From Tragulus kanchil (taxonomy: Eukaryota > Chordata > Mammalia > Artiodactyla > Tragulidae), in NCBI GenBank assembly GCA_022376925.1, contig JAIOJX010000001.1, positions 37,976,170 through 38,040,169 of the forward strand: 64,000 nucleotides of DNA. Direction: 5' to 3'. The translations under genes were made by a program, and so were the position numbers. This document shows positions 11,241-21,055 of the stretch, in pieces (within the stretch, counting starts at the first letter, position 1; each line of letters begins with the position of its first letter). A model generated the notes under the pieces. The model saw only the letters and a program-made list of their open reading frames with translations, did not search any database and had not been told where the DNA came from.

Positions 11241-13199
11241 AAAAAAAGAAATGAAAATCAATACACAGAAATCACTTGCATTCCTATACACAAACAATAA
11301 AAAATCAGAAAATGAAATCAAGGATGCAATTCCATTCACCATTGCAACCAAAAAAATAAAATATCTGGGAATAAGCCTACCCAAAGAGACAAAAGAACTG
11401 TACACAGAAAAGTACAAGATACTGATGAAAGATATCAAAGATGACATAAACTGCTAGATAGATGTTCCATGTTCCTGGCCCAGAAGAGTCAATATCGTGA
11501 AAATGACCTTGTTACCAAATATCATCTACAGATTCAATACAATCCCTATCAAATTACCAATGACATTCTTCACAGAACTGGACCAAAACATAACACAGTT
11601 CATATGGAAACACAAAAGACCCCAAATAGCCAAAGCAATCCTGATCAAGAAGAATGGAGCTGGAGGGATCAGCCTCCCTAACTTCATACTATACTACAAA
11701 ATGACAGTCATCAAGACAGTATGGTACTGGCACAAAAACAGGAATATAGATCAATGGAACAAAATAGAGAACCCAGAGATAAACCCACACACATGTGGGT
11801 ACCTTATTTTTGACGAAGGAAGCAAAAATACAAAATGGGACAAAGACAACCTCTTCAACAAATGGTGCTGGGAAAACTGGACAGCTACATGCAGAAGAAT
11901 GAAGTTGGAACATTCCCTGACTCCATACACAAAGATGAACTCAAAATGGACTAAAGATCTAAATGTAAGAACAGAGACCATAATGCTCTTGGAGGAGAAT
12001 ATAGGCAAATCACACAGTGACATAAAGCAAGTTCTATGACCTGCCCTCTAGAATAACAGAAATAAAAATACACGTGTGTGACCTAGTGAAACTTAAAAGT
12101 TTCTTCACAGGAAAAGAAACTACAAACATGGTGAACAGACAACCCACAGAATGGGAGAAAATAATAGCAAATGAGACAACTGACAACTAATCTCCAAAGT
12201 ATACAAGCAGCTCAGACAACTTAATACCGAATAATCAAACAACCCAATCAAAAAATGAGGAAAGTACCTAAAGAGACATCTATCCAAGGAAGACATACAG
12301 ATGGCCAAAAAACACATGAGAAGATGCTCAACATTGCTTATTATTAGAGAAATACAAATCAAAACTGCAGTGAGATGTCACCTCACACCAGTCAGAATGG
12401 CCATCATCAAAAAATCTCCAGATAATAAATGCTGGAGAGGATGTGTTGTTGCATTGCATTGTTGGTGGGAATGTAAATTGCTACAACCACTATGGAAGAC
12501 AGTATGGAGATTCCTCAAAAACCTAAAAATAGAAGCACCATATGACCCATCAATCCCACTATTAGGCTTATATCCAGATGAAGTCAAAATTGAAAGAGAC
12601 AGCTGTACCCCAATGTTCATTGCAGCACTGTACACAATAGCTAGGTCACGGAAGCAACCTAGATGTCGATCGACAAATGAATGGATAAAGAAGCTCTGGT
12701 ACATATATACAATGGAATACTACTCAGCTGCAAAAAGAAATGCAGAATATTCAGTCCTAATGAGATGGATGAATCTCGAACCTATTATACAAAGTGAAGT
12801 AAGTCAAAAAGTGAAGGACAAATACAGTATACTAACACATATATATGGAATCTAGTAAGTTTGTACTGATAAATACACATGCAGAGCATCGATGGAAAAC
12901 AGTCATAGAGAAGAGATGTATGGACATTGGGGAGAGAGAAAAGTGGGTGAGAGATATGGAAAGAACAGCACAGAAACTATACTATCTTATGTAAAAGAAT
13001 TAACAGTTGTCAATGTGCTGTGGGCCTGAGGGATCTTACATGGGGGCTATGCGACAGCCTGGAGGGGTGGGATTTGGGGGGCGTGGGATATACATATGAC
13101 TAATCTGAAATTATACATAGCTATAAACAAAAAACCTCTGTAAAATCAAAAAAGCAAAATTAAAAAAAAAAACTTGTGCTTGTTGGAAGAAAACGTGAG

Positions 13200-13512
13200 T
13201 CCTTGGAGTTTTTTTGCATTTTCTTTTCTGTATAATTTTCTTTTAATTGTTCTATTTTTAATTGAAGGATAGTTGCTTTACAATATTGTGTTGGTTTCTG
13301 CCATACATCGACAAGAATCAACCACAGGTATACACGTGCCCTCCCTCTTGACCCTCTCTTCCGCCTCCCACCCTATTCCACCCCTCTGAGTAGGGTTACA
13401 GAGCACCTGTTTGAGCTCCCTGAGTCATACATTGAATTCCCACTGGCTATCTGTTTTACATATGGTTGTGTGTATGCTTCCATGCTAGTCTGTTCACTTT
13501 GTCTTCATCTCC
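13200..13512 (-). mobile_element. L1 3' UTR fragment, antisense (second copy)
   Basis: Same element end as at 2228 but shorter, stopping at tttgtcttcatctcc where the HMGN1 insertion begins. It is preceded at 13190 by gtgagtccttggag, a diverged copy of the splice-donor flank of the zinc-finger exon. Confidence 0.65.
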
Positions 13513-13526
13513 AAAAAAGTGAGTTT

Positions 13527-14737
13527 GAGCGGCCAGGCTACTGCGCTTCACAAAGGGTCTCGGCATGCCATTGCCTACACACACCCAGCTCTTGCCCGCC
13601 CCTCTGCCAGGATGCCAGAGAGGAAGGTCATCTCCTCCGATGGGGTGGCAAAGGAAGAACCGAAGAGGAGATTGGCAAGGTTGTCAGCTACACCAGCTCC
13701 TGCAAAAGTGAAAACAAAGCCAAAAAAGGTGGCAGGAAAGGATAAATCTTCAGACAAAAACGTGCAAACAAAAGGGAGAAAGAGGAGCAAAGGGACAATA
13801 GGCAAAAGTGGCCAACCGAGAGACGAAAGAAGACCTACCTGCGGAAAATGGAGAGACGAAAAATGAGGGGTGCCCAGCCTCTGATGAAGCAGAAGAGAAA
13901 GAAACCAAGTCTGATTAATACAACACACTCAGTCCTGTCAGTGGTCCCTGTCTCCCTTCTTGTACAATCCATAGGAATATTTTTATCAACTATTTTGTAA
14001 ACACAAGTTTTTTAGTACCTCTAGAAACATATTTGAAAAGAAGGGAATCCCACCTCATCCCATTTTTAAAGTGTAAATGCTTTTTTTTAAGAAGTGAAAT
14101 CATTTGCTGGTTGTTTATTTTTTGGTGCAACCAGAAAATAGTAGGATATTGAAATGGGAGACTTTGATTGTCTGGGGTGTCAGTTTAACATTCCATAGAT
14201 GGGGGTAGCTTTTATATCGTATAATACAAAGCACACTAAAGGGCAGTTTGGAGTCAGTTGTGCATATATGTCTTGAACACTTTAAATTACTTCTCTTCCC
14301 ATATTGTTTTGGTAGAAGTACTTCCTACAACAAACCTCACTCCTTGATCTTGGCTCTCCTGGTCAGAATTTTCTACCCTCTATAACATCTTGGTCGTGGT
14401 AATCCGATTTTCCTGGTAACTTCTTCATCTGCTGTGAATGATTGACCATATGAGTATGTAGTGTACCAGATATTAAATTGTGAATCCGTGGGATGTAAGG
14501 TGTAACAGCATATCTATATTTGAGTATACTGGTACTTGATATCCTGTTAAGGAAAATTTGCCTCCAAATTTTAAGCTGGAACATCACTGGAATAACTGTT
14601 AAAAGAAGAACCACAACTGCATAATTTTTTAGATTTTGGTACGTATGTGAATAATTGTGTACAAAATGAAATGTCTGTCAACTGATTCTCAAAACAACCA
14701 ATAAAATCTCAATTATGAATGTCTTCAAGTGAAAAAT
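13527..14737 (+). pseudogene. HMGN1: HMGN1 processed pseudogene
   Basis: HMGN1 (HMG-14) binds nucleosomes through a basic domain. ATG at 13612 opens MPERKVISSDGVAKEEPKRR, LARLSATPAPAKVKTKPKK and KDKSSDKNVQTKG, plainly the HMGN1 N-terminus and nucleosome-binding domain. The C-terminus (ETKEDLPAENGETK, SDEAEEKETKSD) follows in another frame after a frameshift, and an in-frame stop is present, so it is dead. About 80 bases of 5'UTR-like sequence and a 3'UTR of about 0.8 kb with aataaa near 14700 follow, with no introns. Direct repeats aaaagtgagttt at 13515-13526 and 14738-14749 are a good target-site duplication. Confidence 0.85.
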
Positions 14738-15926
14738 AAAAGTGAGTTTTAAGTAGGTTTTATTTTAACATTATGTGACAAAGAAATAAACCCCTTCCTG
14801 TTTTGATCTGTTGAATATAATATTGGAAAAGGAAAGAAAAAAAATAAAATTCTTCAGACAAAACGTGCAAACAAAAGGGAGAAAGAGGAGCAAAGGGACA
14901 ATAGGCAAAAGTGGCCAACCGAGACGAAAGAAGACCTACCTGCGGAAAATGGAGAGACGAAAAATGAGGGGTGCCCAGCCTCTGATGAAGCAGAAGAGAA
15001 AGAAACCAAGTCTGATTAATACAACACACTCAGTCCTGTCAGTGGTCCCTGTCTCCCTTCTTGTACAATCCATAGGAATATTTTTATCAACTATTTTGTA
15101 AACACAAGTTTTTTAGTACCTCTAGAAACATATTTGAAAAGAAGGGAATCCCACCTCATCCCATTTTTAAAGTGTAAATGCTTTTTTTTAAGAAGTGAAA
15201 TCATTTGCTGGTTGTTTATTTTTTGGTGCAACCAGAAAATAGTAGGATATTGAAATGGGAGACTTTGATTGTCTGGGGTGTCAGTTTAACATTCCATAGA
15301 TGGGGGTAGCTTTTATATCGTATAATACAAAGCACACTAAAGGGCAGTTTGGAGTCAGTTGTGCATATATGTCTTGAACACTTTAAATTACTTCTCTTCC
15401 CATATTGTTTTGGTAGAAGTACTTCCTACAACAAACCTCACTCCTTGATCTTGGCTCTCCTGGTCAGAATTTTCTACCCTCTATAACATCTTGGTCGTGG
15501 TAATCCGATTTTCCTGGTAACTTCTTCATCTGCTGTGAATGATTGACCATATGAGTATGTAGTGTACCAGATATTAAATTGTGAATCCGTGGGATGTAAG
15601 GTGTAACAGCATATCTATATTTGAGTATACTGGTACTTGATATCCTGTTAAGGAAAATTTGCCTCCAAATTTTAAGCTGGAACATCACTGGAATAACTGT
15701 TAAAAGAAGAACCACAACTGCATAATTTTTTAGATTTTGGTACGTATGTGAATAATTGTGTACAAAATGAAATGTCTGTCAACTGATTCTCAAAACAACC
15801 AATAAAATCTCAATTATGAATGTCTTCAAGTGAAAAAATAAAAGTGAGTTTTAAGTAGGTTTTATTTTAACATTATGTGACAATAGAAATAAACCCCTTC
15901 CTGTTTTGATCTGTTGAATATAATAT
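13744..15926 (+). repeat. Tandem pair 13744-14823 / 14846-15926
   Basis: Covers the HMGN1 pseudogene and its downstream flank, offset about 1101. An A-rich join lies at about 14824-14845. Confidence 0.9.
14846..15836 (+). pseudogene. Tandem copy of HMGN1 pseudogene (3' two thirds)
   Basis: Repeats 13744-14738 almost base for base, starting within the coding part (cttcagacaaaacgtgcaaac) and including the full 3'UTR. It has no 5' end or target-site duplication of its own. Small indels distinguish it (one A fewer in aaaaacg; gagacg against gagagacg). It is part of tandem pair 13744-14823 / 14846-15926 and not an independent retroposition. Confidence 0.75.
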
Positions 15927-16205
15927 TAAAAACTGACTTCTGGTTGTCATCACAACTTTAATTTTAGGTTCTATCATTCTTATGCTTGAAAAGAAAACTT
16001 TCTGTTGCTTTTTGAGTTGATTGAAATGTACTATATTGGAGCATATGCCTTTGTAATGATTAGATTAACTGCAAGTCGATTAAATGTAGACTGAGTCAGT
16101 GTGTTTCAATATTCTGTAGTCTGTTTTTGAGCTTTTCCAGTCAGCAGCGTATATGTCTGCATCAACTGCTGAGGAATCATCTTTAATTTCTCTTTGTGTC
16201 TCCAG

Positions 16206-17224
16206 CATCTCTTACAATACCTCGAATGCCATAGTTTGTTGAAGTTGCATTACTGCGTCTGCCCTTAGAGAAGCAAGTTCTCTTGATTAACATTGCTGGA
16301 CATCTGACTAGAAATTTCATTTTTTCTACTCACCTTATGTGCATCTGTTTTCTCTGACTTCTTGATATGAAGTCAGCTTTTGACTGTTTGCTCCAATGGA
16401 GGGATATGTAATCCAAAGGGAACTAATTCTCAAACATGTATGTTTGGCTTTGAGTACTAACCTTGAATGTATGTCTGCTATTTGACTTCATTGAAATAAT
16501 GGAAAGCAATGCTCTGAAGCTCTAGAGGGAGGGAAGCTATCCAGTATCTTTTGCTGTAGGCCATTCATTCCATGCTGGAACGAGACATGCAGAATGCTAA
16601 TATTAATATCAGCAGTGCTGTTGTCTCTCATAACTTCCCTTATAAATCATCACAGTAATTAGTATAGTATATTATAATATTAAAAATGATGCTGAATGTC
16701 TTGTTAGCACTGGAGAATTGAGTTTTCAGTGTGCTTTTTCAATACATTCTGTTAGTTAATCCTGCAAACCAACGAGGTAGAAAAGGCAGTTATTGTTCCC
16801 ATATTGCAGATGAGGAGACTTAAGAGATGATAAGGAATTTACTCAGGGTTACATGCTAGGAAGAGGTAGTATAGAAACTTAACCTCACGTCTTTTGACTC
16901 CTGTTTCAGCACTTTCTGTATGATTCCAAGCCGCATATATTTCAAAGGACTTCCTCACTTGCTTTTCCTTCAGTACATGGCAGTAATATAATCAAGTTAT
17001 TAAAGAAAATGTTAATAGGTGACTGCTTTTCAGTATTAACCAGTGGGTATAATGGAACATGTGTTTTTCTGAATATTAAATGATAAATTTTATATTAGCT
17101 CCCTCTAAGAAAAGTCTGAGTATTGCTAAACTCTCCACGCTGTATGATGAACTGCTGTAACTTTTGAAACCATAAGTCCCGCCCAATAAACTCCCAGAGA
17201 GTGCTTGTTGCATGTGTGTATCTG
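16206..17224. other. Intronic sequence of gene A without recognised genes
   Basis: A/T-rich, with one MIR fragment. No exon with family homology found. Confidence 0.5.
16740..16925 (-). mobile_element. MIR SINE fragment
   Basis: cccatattgcagatgaggag and ctcagggttacatgctagga are the antisense MIR core (…gaggaaactgaggctcagag…-like). Confidence 0.55.
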
Positions 17225-18060
17225 CTTTGAAGAAATACCTATTCAGATCATCTGCCCATTTGTTAATAGGGTTATTTGTCTTGTTGAGTTGTAAGTTATT
17301 CTATAAACACGTCCCTTATTAAACACATGATTTGCAAATATTTTCTCTCATTCTGTGCTTCTTTTTTTCACTTTCTTAATAGTATCCTTTGAAGCACAAA
17401 GGTGTTCATTTTCGTGAAGTCAAGTATTTCTTTGGTTTCTTGTGCTTTCAGTGTCATATTTAAGAAATTATTGGGCTTCCCTGGTGGTCCAGTGGGTAAG
17501 GACACCGCCTTGCAGTACAAGAGGCACTGGTTCAATTCCTGGCCTGGGAAGATCCCACGTGCCGTAGAGCAGCTGGACCAATGTGTCCAATTACCAAGCC
17601 AGAGCTCTGAAGTGCATGCGCCCAGAGCCGGTGCTCTGCAACAACAGAGGCCACCGTGATGGGAGGCCCACACGGGCCAGAGAACAAAGATGGATGAAAA
17701 TCGACAAATGAAAGATCAATAGAAGTGGCCCGCCTGCTCCCCTCTCTCCCTACCCCACCCCCACCAAAATAAATAAATAAATGAATAAAAAGAAATTATT
17801 GCCTAACCCAAGGTCATGACGGTTTACTCAGTTTTCTTCAAAGAGTTGTATAGTTTTAGCTCTGACAATCTGGTGTTTGATGCACTTTGAGTTACTTTTT
17901 CTATTTAGTATGAGGCAGGGGTCCAAGTTCATTCTTTTGCATGTAGGTATCCAGTTGTCCTAGCACACTTGGTGATAAGACTGTTGTTTCCCTCATTGAA
18001 TTATTTTGGCACCCTGGTTGATAACCAGTTAGGCCTTGCATAATGTGTGGTCTTTTTAAT
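17225..18060 (-). mobile_element. Old L1 fragment split by a SINE
   Basis: Antisense L1-like sequence (atctgcccatttgttaatagg, gcaaatattttctctcattc, ggtccaagttcattcttttgc, ttggcaccctggttgat). A SINE at 17475-17795 interrupts it with flanking aagaaattatt repeats. Confidence 0.6.
17475..17795 (+). mobile_element. tRNA-derived SINE (CHR-like variant) with target-site duplication
   Basis: Full-length member with C-rich then A-rich tail (aaataaataaataaatgaat). Flanked by direct repeats aagaaattatt (about 17463 and 17791). Confidence 0.85.
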
Positions 18061-18112
18061 ATTACTGTGATGATCAACTTTCTAAAAATATATATTGCCT
18101 TAATTTTTATAG

Positions 18113-18414
18113 GTCACAATCCGAGCTTCAGCTGGACCTGCCAGTTCTGGACCATCAACCTCCAAGAGTGCTCCAGCCACATCTCTTCAGGTCCAACCTT
18201 CAGGGTCTAAAAGTACGACTGCTAGAAGTCCACCGAGATTTAATCCAAGGAAATATAAGACAGGAAAGTTTTGTGCAGCTACATCCACTGCAAGTAAACC
18301 TAATACAAGTAAGCAGAGTAAAGGTGGATCCAAAGCTGAAACAAAAACCATTTGCAAACATAAAAAACAACGCAGGAGGAGGAATAAAATCAGTGAAGTG
18401 TTGAAGAACTTAAG
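18113..18414 (+). CDS. ZNF280C-like: ZNF280C-like gene A: basic linker exon
   Basis: A 302-nt exon opening with GTC ACA ATC after acceptor ttttatag and ending TTA AG before donor gtaatg (phase 0 in, phase 2 out). The reading frame is open throughout. The peptide begins VTIRASAGPASSGPSTS, is rich in Ser, Thr, Pro and Lys, and ends in a strongly basic run (KKQRRRRNK) that could serve in nuclear localisation. Its position after the LEGLPPGTK linker and the CAATSTASKPNTSK segment match the corresponding part of ZNF280C in my recollection. No frameshift or stop is present, so this copy could be functional here. Confidence 0.85.
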
Positions 18415-18822
18415 GTAATGACTTTTATTCCTGAGATACAATCCTAACTCAATATTGAATATTCAAGCTTATTTTAATACAGCTTGCTATATCACCAAAT
18501 AAGGCAAAATTACTGATAATCACTTATCTGTTATGAAGGCCAAGAAAATGATAAAAATGTACTTTTACAGCTGCAGAACAGAACTTGAATTACTGTGTTT
18601 ATTATATAATTGCTACCTTTTACACTAATCTTAGGATTTGTGCTTATATCTTCTGGTAGTTGAATTGGTTTACATAATCGTTTTTATTCCGAGGAAACAT
18701 TAACTGGTATTAAGTTTTGTACTTACTCTAGCTGACTGTTTCAAAGCAAAGTTTCAAATTATAAGTCTCTATGTGAAGATTTGATTTAAATGACTTGGCT
18801 TCAATTAATAAAACACTTGTAG

Positions 18823-19085
18823 GGGCTTCCCTAGTGGTCCAGTGGGTAAAGACTCCACCATGTGGTGCAGGGGGTGCCAGTTCAATCCCTGGCCTGGGAA
18901 GATCCCACGTGCCATGAAGTGGCTGGACTGATGTGTCCAACTACTGAGCCAGAGCTCTGGAGTGCATGCGCCAAGAGCGGGTGCTCTGCAATGAGAGAGG
19001 CCACTGCAATGGGAGGCCGACACAGGTTAAGAAAGTACAATGATGGAAATAAATGAAAGACCAATAAAAGTGGCCAAAAAAAAGT
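18823..19085 (+). mobile_element. tRNA-derived SINE (CHR-like variant)
   Basis: Head ggggcttccctagtggtcca, tail agtggccaaaaaaaag. It lies in the intron between the gene A exons at 18414 and 19195. Confidence 0.8.
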
Positions 19086-19194
19086 TAAAAATAAAACATT
19101 TATAAAGTTTTTTCCTTACTTTTCAGTTTTGCAATATATATTTCTTTTTTTAGTTTTACAATATATTGTTATCACTTTTTTCTGTTTCCATAAG

Positions 19195-19335
19195 GTGTGC
19201 TCAAGGAGTGTACAAGTGCATTGAGTGTCGTACCAAAATAAAAGATTTTGCAAGCCACTTTGCAGTATACATCCACTGTAATTTTTGCAAATACAAATCT
19301 AGCTGTAACAAAGCCTTTGTGAATCATATGCTGAG
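19195..19335 (+). CDS. ZNF280C-like: ZNF280C-like gene A: C-terminal finger exon
   Basis: A 141-nt exon with acceptor ccataag and donor gtgagt, phase 2 in and phase 2 out, which fits the preceding exon exactly (AG+G gives Arg). The peptide includes YKCIECRTKIKDFASHF, then CNFCKYKSSCNKAF and VNHMLR. That gives two Cys-x2-Cys pairs with downstream histidines, the paired C-terminal fingers typical of ZNF280C/D. The open frame supports an intact gene to this point. Remaining 3' exons would lie beyond 19335, and the 500-N gap at 19512 cuts the locus. Confidence 0.85.
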
Positions 19336-19511
19336 GTGAGTTATACAAGTACACAGGCAATCAAAAATGCCATTCAAGATATTTTGGTTTTGAAAACAAA
19401 GCTAGTGTGTCACATCAAGCATCTAAAAAGAGCTAGCAACAGAGAGACCTCAGCTTTGATAGAAATACTAGGAATGTCGTCAGTGCTAACTACCCCAAGC
19501 TACTTCTCACC

Positions 19512-20011
19512 NNNNNNNNNNNNNNNNNNNNNNNNNNNNNNNNNNNNNNNNNNNNNNNNNNNNNNNNNNNNNNNNNNNNNNNNNNNNNNNNNNNNNNNNN
19601 NNNNNNNNNNNNNNNNNNNNNNNNNNNNNNNNNNNNNNNNNNNNNNNNNNNNNNNNNNNNNNNNNNNNNNNNNNNNNNNNNNNNNNNNNNNNNNNNNNNN
19701 NNNNNNNNNNNNNNNNNNNNNNNNNNNNNNNNNNNNNNNNNNNNNNNNNNNNNNNNNNNNNNNNNNNNNNNNNNNNNNNNNNNNNNNNNNNNNNNNNNNN
19801 NNNNNNNNNNNNNNNNNNNNNNNNNNNNNNNNNNNNNNNNNNNNNNNNNNNNNNNNNNNNNNNNNNNNNNNNNNNNNNNNNNNNNNNNNNNNNNNNNNNN
19901 NNNNNNNNNNNNNNNNNNNNNNNNNNNNNNNNNNNNNNNNNNNNNNNNNNNNNNNNNNNNNNNNNNNNNNNNNNNNNNNNNNNNNNNNNNNNNNNNNNNN
20001 NNNNNNNNNNN
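19512..20011. other. Assembly gap, 500 N
   Basis: Exactly 500 N, the usual placeholder for a scaffold gap of unknown length. Confidence 0.95.
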
Positions 20012-20384
20012 GTTGATCAATGACGATTTGGGCTGGAGACACAAAGAGAAATTAAAGATGATTCCTCAGCAGTTGACGCAGACATATACGCTGCTGACTG
20101 GAAAAGCTCAAAAACAGACTGCAGAATGTTGAAACACACTGACTCAGTCTACATTTAATCGACTTGCAGTTAATCTAATCATTACAAAGGCATATGCTCC
20201 AATATAGTACATTTCAATCAACTCAAAAAGCAACAGAAAGTTTTCTTTTCAAGCATAAGAATGATAGAACCTAATATTAAAGTTGTGATGACAACCAGAA
20301 GTCAGTTTTTAATATTAAATTCAATAGATCAATCAGGAAGGGGCTTATTTCTATTGTCATACAATGTTAAAATAAAACCTATTT

Positions 20385-20690
20385 ATTTGGAGATGAAGAC
20401 AAAGAGAACAGACTAGCATGGAAACATACACACTACCATATGTAAAACAGACAGCCAGTGGGAATTCGTTGTATGACTCAGGGAGTTCAAACAGGTGCTC
20501 TGCGACCCCACTCTGGGGGGTGGGACGGGGTGGGAGGTTGGAGGGAGGGCTAAGAGGGAGGGGAGATATGTATAGCTGTGGTTGATTCATGTCGATGTAT
20601 GGCAGAAACCAACACAATATTGTAAAGCAACTATCCTTCAATTAAAAATAGAAAAATTAAAAATACATAAAAAAGAAAATACAAAAAAAC
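20385..20690 (+). mobile_element. L1 3' UTR fragment in inverted arm
   Basis: Reverse-complement counterpart of 13200-13512 within the inverted duplicate. It lies immediately downstream (minus sense) of the zinc-finger exon's donor, showing the ancestral arrangement without the large L1 and HMGN1 insertions. Confidence 0.65.
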
Positions 20691-20703
20691 CCCAATGACT
20701 CAC

Positions 20704-20835
20704 TTTTGTGCCAGGAGGCAGTCCTTCTAGTTCCTTAGGTTTAATGAACGTTCGATGTTCCATCTCATGATCCATTTTCTCCTTAGAGGTCGAAAACTGC
20801 AGTTTGCATTTTCCACAACGATAAATTCCTTTCTT
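20704..20835 (-). pseudogene. ZNF280C-like: Gene [11 protein letters not shown] exon with mutated splice acceptor
   Basis: Counterpart of the plus-strand exon at 2039-2170, with a good donor (gtgagt) and the same 44 codons bar changes such as LTSKE to STSKE and HKMEH to HEMEH. The acceptor CAG seen in copy A is CGG here (gtgtaagcgg). The nearest upstream AG would add three bases, but the preceding exon leaves phase 2, so the exon would be read out of frame to an early stop. The copy is probably non-functional unless the bases are errors. The intron side continues into L1-derived sequence. Confidence 0.7.
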
Positions 20836-21055
20836 CCGCTTACACAAAATATGCAAAACAATATTAGAAAGAATTTGTGCCACCACAAGTCCCAGGACCT
20901 GAAACTGCTCTTAATTCTAAGGGCTTAAGTGTTTAATAACCAGACTTATACCACATCTTATAAATAATACCAAAATTATTTCACTTTTTAAACTCCTTCT
21001 TACATTATTTTGGTTTCAAAAGTATTTGTTATTATAAAGGCAATTAATATGATAA

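Larger units (their letters stand above)
6500..13170 (+). mobile_element. L1 LINE with ORF1 and ORF2 remnants, broken by SINEs and duplications
   Basis: ORF1-like peptides appear at about 6619-7497 (ending in the family motif LQPRILYPTRMSFK…TTKQALQQVLKGLI). The ORF2 endonuclease part is at 9028-10560 (EMDLIDIFRTFHL, EYTFFSSAHGTFSRIDHI), the reverse transcriptase C-terminal part at 11233-12040, and the ORF2 end at 12301-12855 ([33 protein letters not shown]). It ends in a poly(A)-like tail near 13160. Frames are broken by stops, four SINE insertions and two tandem duplications. The 5' end is uncertain; the element cannot be autonomous. Confidence 0.85.

Noticed and set aside
19336..20044. Long frames across the N gaps (also 37444-38070)
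   Set aside because: They are open only because N has no stops.
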